Below are positions 11,622 through 22,334 of a DNA stretch of 64,000 nucleotides, one piece after another. The notes beneath the pieces are model-generated. The model saw nothing but the letters and a program-made list of their open reading frames with translations. It was not told the origin of the DNA and did no database searches. Within the stretch, counting starts at the first letter, position 1; every line of letters begins with the position of its first letter. The DNA lies in contig CM070625.1 in the NCBI GenBank assembly GCA_036346255.1, positions 34,166,520-34,230,519 of the forward strand. Reading direction: 5' to 3'. Position numbers and translations under genes: made by a program. Source of the stretch: Ampelocalamus luodianensis (taxonomy: Eukaryota > Streptophyta > Magnoliopsida > Poales > Poaceae).

Positions 11622-13597
11622 TGTGGATATCATGGGGATATGCTCATGATCTTATGATGATGTGACAATTGGCAATGACGTTGAAGGTTTGCGGAAACAC
11701 GTGTTTTCGGCAAAGATTAGGTTCTCGCTCCTCGGGCGGCCGACCGCCATGGTGGCGCTCGACCGCCGTGCCTCAAGTGGTTTATCGGGTGAACTAGTCG
11801 GCGGTCCGACGGTCGTATGGCGGGACCGCCATGAAAGTAGTTTTGGAGTTTGGTGGGCCAAAAATAGAGTGTAGGCAGAGGAGGTTCTCCGCTCTTAGTC
11901 CCATAATTTTTGGAGTCTCCAGCAAAAGTTCTATTCGTTTGAAATTTTCAGAGAGTTTGCAGATTTCAGAGTTGGGATTTTGGCTAAGTCCCTTGGTGGC
12001 GGTCAGACCGGCCATCTATTGGCGGTCGATCCGGCGGAGCGGTCGAACCGGCCGTAGTGGCGATCGGCCCGTTTTAACTTATTTGTCTGCCCATGGGGCG
12101 GCGGTGTTTGCATTGTTAGGTCAAATTCATGGGTTTCATGGTATATGTGTTGCATGATGCATGTTTTGACTAACGTGGGTCAAGTTGTGAAGAACTTGTT
12201 CCCGGATTCGATTTGCTTGTCTATTGTTGTGCAAGGTTGCTTGGTGTCAACGACGGTCAACGGCGAGGATGATCGGGACTAGGCTTGGAGGGTCGAGGTT
12301 CGTAGCGATCGATGATGCCGGTGAAGTCATTGGACTCAAGTATGGTGCAAGATGGAAAAGGTGACCGAACGGCGGTTCGGTCATGGCCGTTGAATCAAGC
12401 GCGCGGGCGGTGCAAGTGCCATGGTGGTTTCGGTGGGCCGGTTGGGAGAGACTTGCCGACATGATGAGAGCCGTTGGATCAACCTACACGTGGCGGCAAG
12501 CGAGTGCCGCTGTCAACCGACTCGTCTTCTGAGAAGGACCGAGAAGGGTATTTTGGTAATCTTACCAAATATCACCTTGGTTACCTTTGCCAACCGGCGC
12601 AAGGCGGTGTGTGGAGAAGCGGATTAGGTCAAGAGGAGATGAAGACGACGCTTTAAAATGCGTGCGTGTGTGACCCGTTTGTGTTGGGCCTTAACGGAGC
12701 CCATTAGGCTTACTCTTCTAGAAGCTCTAGGCCTCCACTATAAATAGAGGAGGAGGTGGTTGCACCCCTTAACCCTTTCATTGTGTTTGAAACCCTAATT
12801 TTGCTTAGGAGAGGATTAGTGCGAGTTAGGGTTCTAGAGAGTTTTGATTTGATTTCGTGCTCATAGATTGAGCTTTGTCCTCCATTGATGGAGTGGCTGT
12901 AAACCCAAATCATATCAAATCAATCCAAAGAAAGTTCTCTCAAAGATGAGTCTATTTGCTTTCTTTCTCTCTATTTGGTGATTTGGGGTCTTTCTTTGAT
13001 CCGTGAGTTTTTGGTTGATTTCTTGCTATGATCTAATTTGCTGCAACATGTGAGAACCCATCTAGGGTCATCTTGATCATCAATCACCCACGAGCAAGTC
13101 TTTAGATCATATTTCGTTTTTAACTCGGTTTTTGAACCACCTTCACTCAAATGGAGAAAAGTTTGAACTTTGGCAAGGATCTTCGTGATCGTTGCTTGGA
13201 ATAGGTTCCTGACATCCTTGAGAAGGTGTGTGTCAAGTTTCATGAGGTTTGGACGCACGAATCAAAAGTTAGCTCAATTTGCGTTTTGGTTTTTCGGGCT
13301 GATTTTACTGTTCATCGAGCTAGAGGTCTGACCGCCGAGGGAGAGGTCCGACCGCTAGGCTAACCAGTCTGACCGCCCCCGTGAGAGGTCAGACCGCCCG
13401 TGACTTGGTGTTTTGAGTTTTTGTTGCTTTTGCTTCGGGGTTTTGAGTGGATTCAATACAAGTCTTCCGCTGTGCTTGATTGATTGATCTTCATAGCTTT
13501 AATAGCTATTGGAGTGAGATTCGTATTGAATCTAATTTGAGAGAAAAAGATATCGTGCTCCTATTCACCCCCCTCTAGTCGCGTTTTCGGTCCAACA
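11622..13597 (+). mobile_element. Solo LTR (1,976 bp) inserted in gypsy gag, TSD CAAGC
   Basis: It starts TGTGGATATC and ends GGTCCAACA, flanked by a perfect 5-bp duplication CAAGC at 11617-11621 and 13598-13602. Removing it restores the gag stretch on both sides. A TATA box TATAAATA lies at 12739-12746. The CACCCCCCTCTAGTCG stretch near its 3' end resembles long copia-type LTRs of grasses, so a copia origin is my guess. No internal coding region is present, as expected after LTR-LTR recombination. Confidence 0.85.
12739..12746 (+). promoter_or_regulatory. TATA box of solo LTR
   Basis: TATAAATA precedes GAGGAGG and a downstream leader with an AACCCTAATT-type sequence. Its position two thirds of the way into the LTR fits the U3/R boundary. 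Confidence 0.55.
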
Positions 13598-13602
13598 CAA
13601 GC

Positions 13603-14560
13603 CAACAACAACAACGTAGCACCAACTGCTTATGGTCACCATGGACCGTCTAAATTAGCAGAGTTCATAAGGACTCGCTTGCCTACTTTTTTTGGAAATG
13701 CTTCGCCAGTGGAAACGGATGATTGGCTTCGTGTGATTGAAAGGAATTTGTTGATCACTCAATGCAACGATCACGAGAAGGTTCTTTATGCTACCCATCA
13801 AATGGAAGGAATTATCGTTGAATGGTGGGAGAATTTATGTGCTGCGCATGAGACACCATAGAACATTACTTGTGAAGAGTTCTCTATAGCTTTTTGCCAG
13901 TACCATGTGCCGGAGGGAATCATAGACCTGAAAATTTTGTGCACTTAGGCAAGGAGGTATGACAGTGTCCGATTACATTAACAAGTTCTCCCAACTTGCA
14001 CGCTATGCCGCAAAAGATGTTGCTACCGACAAGGCCCGATAGAGTCATTTCCTGAAGGGATTTAACATCGGATCGCAAGTCATCGATTGCTCATACTTTC
14101 GATTTCCAAGAGTTGGTCAATAATAAGGCTTTGATTCTTGAAGACAAACGCAAAGAGTTGGATGACAACCGTAAGTGCAAAATGGCTCAGTAAGGAAGTC
14201 ATCAGTCTCAGTAGAGAGCTAGCATTGTTCCTCAGCAGTTTACTCGCTTTCCATCACAGATTTTATTCAAGACACCGCACCGCTTTAGAACCTCGTCCAA
14301 TTGCTCGTAATTTTGTAGTGCGCGATTAACCCTAACCCAGGAGGTCACCAACAGAACACCACAAGAGTTTGCTATACCTACCGAGAGCCGGAACACTTCG
14401 CTAACAACTGCCCTCAGAAGGGAGTGATGATTCCAGTTCATTTTAACCTTGGAGCTACACCAACCAAGATGCCAGCGCAAGTCATCAACCGAGGAGCACC
14501 TCAAGTTGTCGGTCAAGCCGGAGGAGCACCGTAGTCCGTGGTTAGAGGCCGTGTCAACCA
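13603..14560 (+). pseudogene. gypsy gag with damaged zinc knuckle
   Basis: The frame 13679-13861 gives FFGNASPVETDDWLRVIERN and VEWWENLCAAHETP, the retrotransposon gag core. It is followed by stops at 13861 and 13946. Near 14362 the knuckle reads CYTYREPEHFANNCPQ: the second cysteine is tyrosine and the glycine before histidine is replaced by glutamate, so two key positions are lost. The protein would form the element particle; this copy is dead. Confidence 0.75.
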
Positions 14561-14599
14561 TGCCACTCTGGAAGGAGCTCAGAAAGCACCCAACATCAT

Positions 14600-15030
14600 A
14601 CTGGGTAAGTTTCTGGTTAACTCAGTACCTGCATCGGTTTTGTTTGATTCTAGAGCTTCGCATTCGTTTATTTTTTGAGTTTTTGCAACCAAGAATAATT
14701 TGGAAGTTATGCGTGTTACGCATACTCTGTTAGTCCAATCACTGGAGCAGAGATAAGCTCTAAAGTAGGATGGTTAGGAGCTAAGTTACTCATTACGGAA
14801 GTTGAGTTTCTAACCGACCTCATTGTCTTACACACCCAAACTTTAGACATCATACTTGGTATGGATTGGTTATTAAAGCACAAATCATGTTAGATTGTGG
14901 CCGAAGAGCCGTAATATTTGAAGATACAGATGGAAAGAAAGTGGAGTTTCTAGCCACTACAGGTCGTGATGGACATCTAGTAATCAACAGTCTGAAGACT
15001 GTTTCTTTGGAGGATGTACTTGTTGTCAGA
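14600..15030 (+). pseudogene. gypsy aspartic protease remnant
   Basis: VLFDSRASHSF at about 14636-14668 is the protease active-site motif with the catalytic-loop glycine (DSGA) changed to arginine. The distal ILGMDWLL lies at about 14848. A frame break lies between them. The sequence then continues into RT. Confidence 0.75.
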
Positions 15031-15800
15031 GATTATCCAGATGTTTTTCCAAAAGATTTGCTAGGAATGCCACTAGACCGTGACATTGAGTTTGTTATTG
15101 ATTTAGTGCTGGGAATAGCACCAATTTCTAAGAGACCCTATCAGATGCTAGTCGATGAGTTGGTGGAAATGAAGAAACAGATTGGAGAACTTCTTGAGAA
15201 AGGTTTCGTGGGACCTAGTTCGTCGCTTTGGGGAGCGCCAGTCTTGTTTGTCAGAAAGAAAGATGGAAGCATGAGAATGTGTATTGATTATCGTGCCCTT
15301 AACGAGGTTACTATCAAGAATAAGTATCCACTTCCCTGAATTGATGATTTGTTTGATTGGATGAAGGGAGCCGGAGTATTCTTAAAAATGATCTATGATC
15401 AGGTTTCCTCAATTGGAGATTTATCTGAAGGATGTACCGAAGACTGCTTTTTCTACACAGTACAGACATTATGAGTTTTTAGTCATGTCTTTTGGTTTGT
15501 CTTTTTGGTCATGCCTACTTCATGAACATGATGAATAAAGTATTCATGAAATTTTGGACAAGTTTGTGGTTGTGTTTATTGATGATATTCTGATCTATTC
15601 TAAGACAAAAGAAGAACATGTTGAGCACCTGAGAACAACACTGGAGAAACTTAGAGAGCATCACCATACGCTAAGTTCAAGAAGTGTGATTTTTGAAACG
15701 AAAGTTAATTTCCTTGATCATGTTATGACAACTAAAGGAGTGGCATTTGAACCTAGTAAAGTTAAAGCGGTGTTACATTGGGAGCCGCCAAGATAGTGAC
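15030..15800 (+). pseudogene. gypsy reverse transcriptase, broken
   Basis: DGSMRMCIDYRALNEVTIKN lies near 15264 and is followed by a stop (CCC TGA at 15336-15341), where the first element has a proline-arginine pair. The middle of RT is shifted (15340-15550). The catalytic FIDDILIYSKTKEEH is open at 15575-15620. RT connects to RNase H after further breaks near 15800-15960. Confidence 0.85.
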
Positions 15801-15967
15801 TCAAATTGGAGTTTCACGGGAATGGCGGATACTATCGCCATTTCATCGAAGGATTTTGACAATTGCAAAGCCTCTTACGCAATTGTCGAAGAAAAAGAAA
15901 AAGTTCTCTTGGACTCGGCTTGTGAGATAAGTTTTTAGGAGTTGAAGAAACGTTTGACATCAACCTA

Positions 15968-16477
15968 GTGCTAGTTTTACCAAATATTCAAAAGGATTTT
16001 GATATCTATTGTGATTCTTCGCATCAGGGATTAGGTTGCGTTCTGATGCAGGAAGGAAGAGTCGGTGCCTATGCATTGAGACAATTCAGGCCTCATGAGG
16101 AGAATTACCCCACTCATGATTTAGAATTAGCTGTCGTTGTGCACGCTTTAAAGATTTGGTATCATTATCTTATTGGTAATCGTTGTGAGATATACATAGA
16201 TCATAATAGCTTGAAATACATTTTCACTCAATCTGACCTAAACATGAGGTATAGAAGATGATTGGAGTTAATAAAGGATTATAATATTGGAATCCACTAC
16301 CATCCCAGTAGAGCTAATGTTGTTGCAAATGCTTTGAGCCGTAAGAGTTACTGTAATGCTTTGGAAGTAAAAGAGAATTGCCCACAACTCCATGAGGAAT
16401 TTCAGAAGTTAAAATTCAAAGTTGTAGCCGAAGGATTCGTGGCCAGTTTGGAAGTACAGTCTACTTTGGACAAATAG
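15968..16477 (+). pseudogene. gypsy RNase H and start of integrase
   Basis: FDIYCDSSHQGLGCVLMQEG, NYPTHDLELAVVVHALK and YIDHNSLKYIFTQ are RNase H motifs. The frame stops at 16261 and continues as IHYHPSRANVVANALSRKSY, the linker to integrase, ending at a stop near 16477. Confidence 0.8.
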
Positions 16478-16504
16478 ATTCGTTCTGCCCAACCATGTGA
16501 TCTT

Positions 16505-17618
16505 GTGATTACAGACATTAAGCTCAAAATGGGAGAAGGAAAATTCAAGGATTTCACCAAGGACGATAAAGATACACTTTGGATTAATGGGCGTATCTGT
16601 GTACCAGATGTTGATGGTTTGAGACAGCTAATCTTAAAGGAAGCTCATAACTCGAAGTATTCTATTCACCCCAGAAGCACCAAGATGTATCAGGATATTA
16701 AGAATAAATTATGGTGGTCAAATCTAAAGCGAGAAGTCGCAGAGTTTGTTGCCCTGTGTGACGTGTGTTAGAAAGTAAAAGTAGAACATTAGAGACCAGC
16801 CGGCCTGTTGTAGCCCTTGAATATTCTAGAATGGAAATGGGAAGAGATCGGAATGGATTTTAGTACTGGTTTACCCAGGACTCAATCGGGTTACGATTCC
16901 ATTTGGGTAATAGTAGATTGTTTGATGAAAGTTACACATTTTTTGCTAGTCAAAACCACTGACTCAGGAGATCAGCTTGCAGAATTGTATATGTCAAGAA
17001 TTGTCAGTTTGCATGGTGTGCCTAAGAAGATAGTGTCAGATCAAGGATCCTAGTTCACCTCTCATTTTTGGCAAAGTTTGCATGAAACTTTGGGGACTCA
17101 TCTAAATTTTAGTACTACTTATCACCCTCAGGCAGATTGGCTGACTGAAACAATAAATCAAGTATTGGAGGACATGTTGAGAGCTTGTGCTGTAGCCCAT
17201 GCTACTAGTTGGGATAAGATTTTGCTTTATGCAGAATTCTTGTACAACAATAGTTATCAAGCCAATCTGCAAATGTTACCATTTGAAGCTTTGTATGGTC
17301 ATGCTTGCAGAACCCCTTTGAATTGGACAGAAACAGCTGAATGTTTGGTATTCGGATCAGATATTATTCAGGAAGCAAAAGACCAAGTGTCTATGATCAG
17401 AAAAAGATTAAAGATAGCACAGTCAAGACAGAAGAGTTATGCTGATAATCATCGTCGTGATCTCAGCTTTGAACCAGAAGATTTTGTGTATCTCCGAGTT
17501 ACTCCACTTAATGGTGTCAGAAGGTTTCATGCCAAAGGAAAACTTGCCCCTAGGTATGTCGGTCCTTTTCAGGATTGTGAATCGCCGAGGAGAAGTTGCT
17601 TACCAGCTTGAATTGCCA
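16505..17618 (+). pseudogene. gypsy integrase, truncated before chromodomain
   Basis: The zinc domain reads HNSKYSIHPRSTKMYQDIKN and then FVALCDVC, with a stop at 16771. The core reads WKWEEIGMDFSTGLPRTQSG, SRIVSLHGVPKKIVSDQGS and, in 17078-17611, FSTTYHPQADW and ILLYAEFLYNNSYQ. The C-terminal part reaches GEVAYQLELPQ and then similarity stops. Stops at 16771, 16795, 16812 and 17053 make it non-functional. Confidence 0.85.
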
Positions 17619-18679
17619 CAGTTGTTCTTTGTGCTTGGAAATATTTTCCAGATTTTTCTGGAATTTTGTTGAGTTCATTTGCTATTTGGATTTTGTAGTA
17701 TTTCTAAAATGCAAAAACTATTAAAAATATCGAAAAACCCTTCGGGCCAAATCTCTTCCACCCTAGCCCATCTATTCCGAAGCCTAGCCCATCTCCCCAT
17801 CCTTTTCCTTTTCCGCTCATAGCCCGGCCATTTTATTCTCCCCCTCTCTCTCTGTCGTGTGGGCCCCGCATGTCAACACCTTCTCCTTCCCCATTTTTTT
17901 CTTTCTCGCACCCGAATCTCTCTCAGCGCCATTGTTGGCCTTTTCGGAGCTTCATCTGACAACAGCCAAAATAGCCCGATATTCCCACGCTGACCCCGCA
18001 GTCCTTATCCCCCTATCCCCCCGCATGCAAACCAATCTCTATCCTATTTCGTAGCGCCGCTGAACTCCGAAATCGCCGTACATCCAAAACGGACTTCAAC
18101 GGCGCTACAATGGCGCGAGGATGGTATGGTGGTGACGTGCAGCAGGGTGTGGGTGCAAGGATGGGGGCGTCCGGCTTCACGTGCGAGGTGGGGGCGGTGA
18201 GAACCGGAGTAGGTGGGACAACACACGTTCGGCTGACCGAGGAAGAAGGTGAGCAGGAGAGAAAAAGGGAGATGGGGCTAGGAAAGGGCCTTGGTGGGTT
18301 GCTGGCCCGTGTAGGTTTAGTGGGCTGAGGCTGTTTTGGCAGCCAGGAAAATGGAGGGAAGGCAAAGAGGAGAGGAAAAGAAAAAGGCTAGGAAAATTTG
18401 GGAAAGAGAATAGAGAGCGAAATTTTAGGTTTGCTAGACTCGGGTATTTGCTAATTAATTCTGATTGGGCCTTTGAACATTTAGAGTATTAGGTTTGGAG
18501 TTTTGATGCTTTCGATCTTTAGGGTTTATGTGATTAGGGTTTTGTTTCTTACTTGTCCGACAAAAGGATAATGTAATTCAAGTAACTCACAAAAATACAG
18601 GCTAAAAGGATGACAACAGATATCACATAAATTTTTAAAAATATCGTATTTTTATATTTGGAAACTTTTGGGGTGTTAC
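17619..18679. mobile_element. Two opposed LTR-like fragments
   Basis: The right end reads GGGGTGTTACA at 18679, the reverse complement of the usual gypsy LTR start TGTAACACCCC, so 18060-18679 looks like a minus-strand LTR start. The left part (17630-18060) instead has + orientation LTR character: an AT-rich start, then pyrimidine-rich text and GTGGGCCCCGCATGTCA. I see no gene. Exact boundaries and family are not resolved. Confidence 0.4.
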
Positions 18680-18680
18680 A

Positions 18681-18936
18681 CTCTCTCTCTCTCACCGTCA
18701 CACACATGCAAAGACAAATGCAGATCCGTGTACAAATCTCCTCAATCTTCTCCCATTTCATTTGTCTCTGTATCATTTTGTCGAACCCGTAGAAGCTACC
18801 AGATTTGCAGCGTTTAATCCACTCTATCCCCTCCAATTTGGCCAATTCAAGAAATTTGCGCAATCTGTACAAAATCTTTGTACGATCGTATTATTTCGCT
18901 TTTGCTTGGCACAGGCAATTCTTGAACTGGAATAGG
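18681..18936 (+). promoter_or_regulatory. Putative 5' UTR/proximal promoter of the primase copy
   Basis: It starts with a (CT)n tract directly after the LTR remnant and runs to the primase ATG. The upstream frame is open but lacks conserved residues, so I place the start at 18937. Little original promoter can remain because transposon sequence begins at 18679. Confidence 0.4.
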
Positions 18937-19057
18937 ATGGCTAGGGAGGACGAGAGGGTTGATGCCATGGAGATCGATGGGCGGGAGCAGCAGCAGCAAG
19001 AAGCCCCTGCTGCTGTGCCCGACGGGTTCAACGCTGACTACCTCCGTATCTACTACG
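18937..19057 (+). pseudogene. Primase exon 1
   Basis: Forty codons plus one base, beginning MAREDERVDAMEID and ending FNADYLRIYY; donor GTAAAG. The glutamine run and acidic start are typical of plant primase N-termini. Exon 1 itself is intact. It joins exon 2 (KLFPYGDFFKWLSYGN) across a 7.7-kb intron that was swollen by the copia insertion. Confidence 0.85.
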
Positions 19058-19418
19058 GTAAAGAAATTTCTTCCCTTCCATTGCGTTGAATTGATAAGAA
19101 AAAGTTGAAGCGGGAAGCGTATCTTGAGGCATTGTTAGTGTGTAGTAGTCATTTCTCTGATTTATTTTTCTCATTTGTTATACATTAAACACAAACTTGT
19201 ATAATCTTGCAGCAATTTTTTTTGGCTTCTGTAGCTATTATTGTTGATATGTGACCCAGGTGCCTCGAATGTGGTAGCAATTTGCTAGTTTATGCTTGCT
19301 TCAAGATTTTTTTACTGGAATACCAATTTCTAGCAAAATTAAGTACAAATCACAATTTGTTATTAATCTGGTGTAGTTAAAAATGCTCTTTAAACTCGTA
19401 AGTGCTATATGATATTAT

Positions 19419-19524
19419 TGTTGGAATGAACCCATAATCTATTCCAATGGGTCAAAGGTCAATATAACATATACAAGGTAGAACAATATGCAAAGAAAAC
19501 CCTAAGCTATATACATATCCAACA
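19419..19524 (-). repeat. 3' LTR of copia element 1
   Basis: It is the left copy of the roughly 100-bp LTR, 106 bp long. It carries 7 extra bases (GGTCAAA region) relative to the right copy. The adjoining internal sequence on the minus strand ends in GATGGAGTG, a plausible polypurine tract. Confidence 0.85.
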
Positions 19525-19559
19525 CACTCCATCAAACTTACGGTGGATCAACAACACTG

Positions 19560-20260
19560 AGTTTGGGGAGGTAGAAACTGTGTTGAGCTCTAGTTTGTGT
19601 CATGGTGAAGAAATCGCTAATCAAGCTCAGAGGCACATACTAAAGAGCAATAACTTGGTCTTGCATCTGCGATCTCATGTACGAAGCATCTACTCCACTA
19701 TGCTTGTTGAGCTCATGCTTCACTGGATCTCGAGCAATGATGATCGCACCAGTACTGTCTGATAAGAGAGAAGTCGGTGCAGAAACTAAAATACAAAATT
19801 CCTCAAGTAGCCACCGAAGCCAGGTGATCCCAGTTGTCAACAACGCCATGGCTCTCAACTCAGCCTCAGCACTCGAACAGGAAACGACAGTCTGTTTCTT
19901 GATCTTCTGGGCAATCAGAGAGGAACCAAGGAAAACACAACAGGTAGATAGAGACCGGCGATTAGAATGATCACTAGCCTAGGTCGCATCAGAGTACGCC
20001 TGAAGCTGCAGAGAGCTAGAGCCGAGGAAATAAAAGGCGATAAGTGATGGTCCCGCGAAGATATCGCAAAACACGAAGAAGATGACTGTAGTGGAGCTGA
20101 GTGAGAGCAGAGACGAACTGACTCGGGATGTGAACTAGGTGAGAAATATCAGGTCGAGTGATCCTAAGGTAGATGAGGCCACCGACAAGATGGTGGTAGC
20201 GAGTGGGGTCCTCAAGAGGCTCACCATCACTAGGCCGAAGTTGAACGCCAAGCACCATAG
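19560..20260 (-). pseudogene. copia RNase H region
   Basis: The minus-strand frame 20016-20258 reads DPTRYHHLVGGLIYLRITRP, the linker typical of copia polyproteins. Frame 19640-19858 reads KHELNKHSGVDASYMRS, a degraded version of the conserved KHIDVDCHF region near the polyprotein end. Stops separate the pieces. Confidence 0.75.
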
Positions 20261-20990
20261 AGTATCCACTATGCGCTGATCAGTGAGACAAGTGCGAGCA
20301 AGGATATCCTGAATGTACTTCTCCTGGGAGAGTAGTAGCCCTCGGGTGTAGAAATTACCTCAGTCCCAAGGAAGTAACGAAGAGAACCCAAATCAAACAT
20401 CAAGAACTGTTCACTGAGACACTCCTTCACAAAGTCAATGTACTGAGAGTCATCCCCAGTAATGGTCATATCATCCACATAGAGACAAAGGAGCGTCCGA
20501 CCCTGAGGAGAGTTGTGTACAAAGAGAGCAAGGTCGTGATCACTGGCGGAGAAGCCATCGACAGTGACAACAGAAGAGAAGCGGTCGAACGAAGCACGAG
20601 GGGTTTGCTTGAGCCCATAGAGAGCGACGAAGGTGACAAACCATACTATTAGGGACAGAATACCCAAAGGGCTCACGTAGCTTGCTATTGAGAAAAACAT
20701 TCTTAACATCCAGCTAAGAGATGGACCACTATCAGACAAAGGCCACAGCAAGGAGAGTGTGAACAGTGGTCATGTGGGCGATAGGGGGTGAAGGTCTCAT
20801 CGTAGTCATGACCATGCTCCTGCTGAAACCCACGCGCCACAAGACGAGCCTTGTAGCACTCAAGAGAACCATCCGAGAGGGTCTTGATCTTGTACACCAA
20901 CTTGCATGTGATACGAGTGACACGCGCAGGTAAGGGAACAAGACCCCAAGTGTTAGTACGCTCCAAAGAAACAATCTTCTCAAACATCAC
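20260..20990 (-). pseudogene. copia reverse transcriptase, broken
   Basis: The frame 20703-20990 has NTWGLVPLP, CYKARLVARGFQQEHGHDY and DETFTP. Frame 20269-20751 has YGLKQTPRASFDRF, the catalytic LYVDDMTITG and DLGSLRYFLGTE. The two overlap with a shift near 20700-20750, and stops are present, so the enzyme is not made. LYVDD is the copia form of the RT active site. Confidence 0.85.
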
Positions 20991-21363
20991 AAGCTACCAC
21001 TTAGGGTGAGCAGTAGCCTCACCACATGGGTCGTAGGCTCGAGAGAAGCGATGGGCCGTGAAGCCGTAGCGCTCAGGAGACTTGACAGTGCGACGATCAT
21101 GAAGATCGTATCTGGGAGGAGTAGGTGGAGCAGGACTCGGCAAGGACGAAGAAGAAGAGCTGGAAGCAGCGCTCAACAAAGACTAAGTCCAATTGGAGAA
21201 AGAGGCGACCAACGACGGTGAGAGTTGTGCAAGGAAATGGTAGAATCTCAACAAAAGAGCTGGAAGGAACCTTCGAAGGAGAGGAACAGTGTAGCGGGAG
21301 GAGAGGGAAGCAAAGGTGGAGGCGGAAGCAAAACTGAAGTAGAAAGCTGAGTGTCAGGAAAAG

Positions 21364-22320
21364 TTAGAAAGGAGATCGACTTAACAAGAGAATCGAGTGG
21401 CGAGAGGGACGAGGGTAGTAATGACGGGACTCATCGAAGGTGATGTCCCGAGAGACCCTCATCTGGCGAGCAACAGGTTCGTAGCAACGATAACCCTTAT
21501 CCTCAAGACCGTAGCCATGAAAAACACACTCAACTGACTGAGAAGTCAACTTGGTACACTCACGAGGTGGAAGAAAGACGAAACAGATAGCCGAAACAAC
21601 GAAGGTGACCATAGAGATGCTCGACACGAGTAGAACCCTGAAGAGTAGTGGAAGGCTTCATGTTGATGAGAAAACCAGTAGTGGAAATAGCCTCAACCCA
21701 GAAGTGAGGTGGAATAGAAGAGGCAAGCATGAGAGCGCGAACTATCTCAAACAAGTGATGATGCTTACGCTCAGAGACACCATTTTAAGCGTGAGCACTA
21801 GGACAAGAGTACTAGGGAAGAGTACCTTGCTCAGTGAGAAAGCGACGTAAAACAGTAGATACGTACTCGCCAGCAAAATCAGCATGAAAAACACGAATGG
21901 TTGAATGAAACTGAGTGTGAACCATGGTGGCAAATCTTTGGTAAATAGAGAGAAGCTGACTGTAAGAGAATATGAAGTAGATCCAAGTATGACAAGAATA
22001 ATCATCAATAAAGTTCACATAATATCAATGACCCTCTTTCAAAACTAAGGGAGCCGAACCCCAAACGTCAAAGTGAACAAGATAAAAAAAAACAAGCAGA
22101 AACAGAATCACTAGAGGGATAGGGGAGCTCCAGCTACTTGCCAAGCTTGCAAAGAGGTGTCACCAGAAACAGGCCTAAGAAGACCACGACCTACTAGAGA
22201 TGACAGTCGCGATCCATAGAGATGACCCAAACAATGGTGTCACTAAGCAAAGGAAGTAGTAGAGGACACAGGGGCAAGGGAGGCGACGGTCAAGCAGGGG
22301 AGGCGGCGCTCGGAGCTTGG
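21364..22320 (-). pseudogene. copia GAG-pre-integrase and integrase, broken
   Basis: Minus-strand reading from 22280 shows LGHLYGSRLSSLVG (pre-integrase), then NFIDDYSCHTWIYF (start of the integrase core) at about 22015, FHADFAGEYVS (second aspartate region) and SIPPHFWVEAISTTGFLINM (about 21720). Further on lies SVECVFHGYGLEDKGYRCYE. Many stops and shifts lie between them. Confidence 0.8.
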
Positions 22321-22334
22321 GGCAGCAACCGGCG

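Larger units (their letters stand above)
10864..17618 (+). mobile_element. Second gypsy element internal region, decayed and 3'-truncated
   Basis: The order is leader, upstream reading frame, gag, protease, RT, RNase H, integrase on +. It carries many stop codons. Gag is interrupted by a solo LTR (11622-13597). Coding similarity ends after GEVAYQLELPQ at about 17618, before the chromodomain, and no matching 3' LTR follows. The RT and integrase wording is very close to the first element, so both belong to the same broad lineage. Confidence 0.85.
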
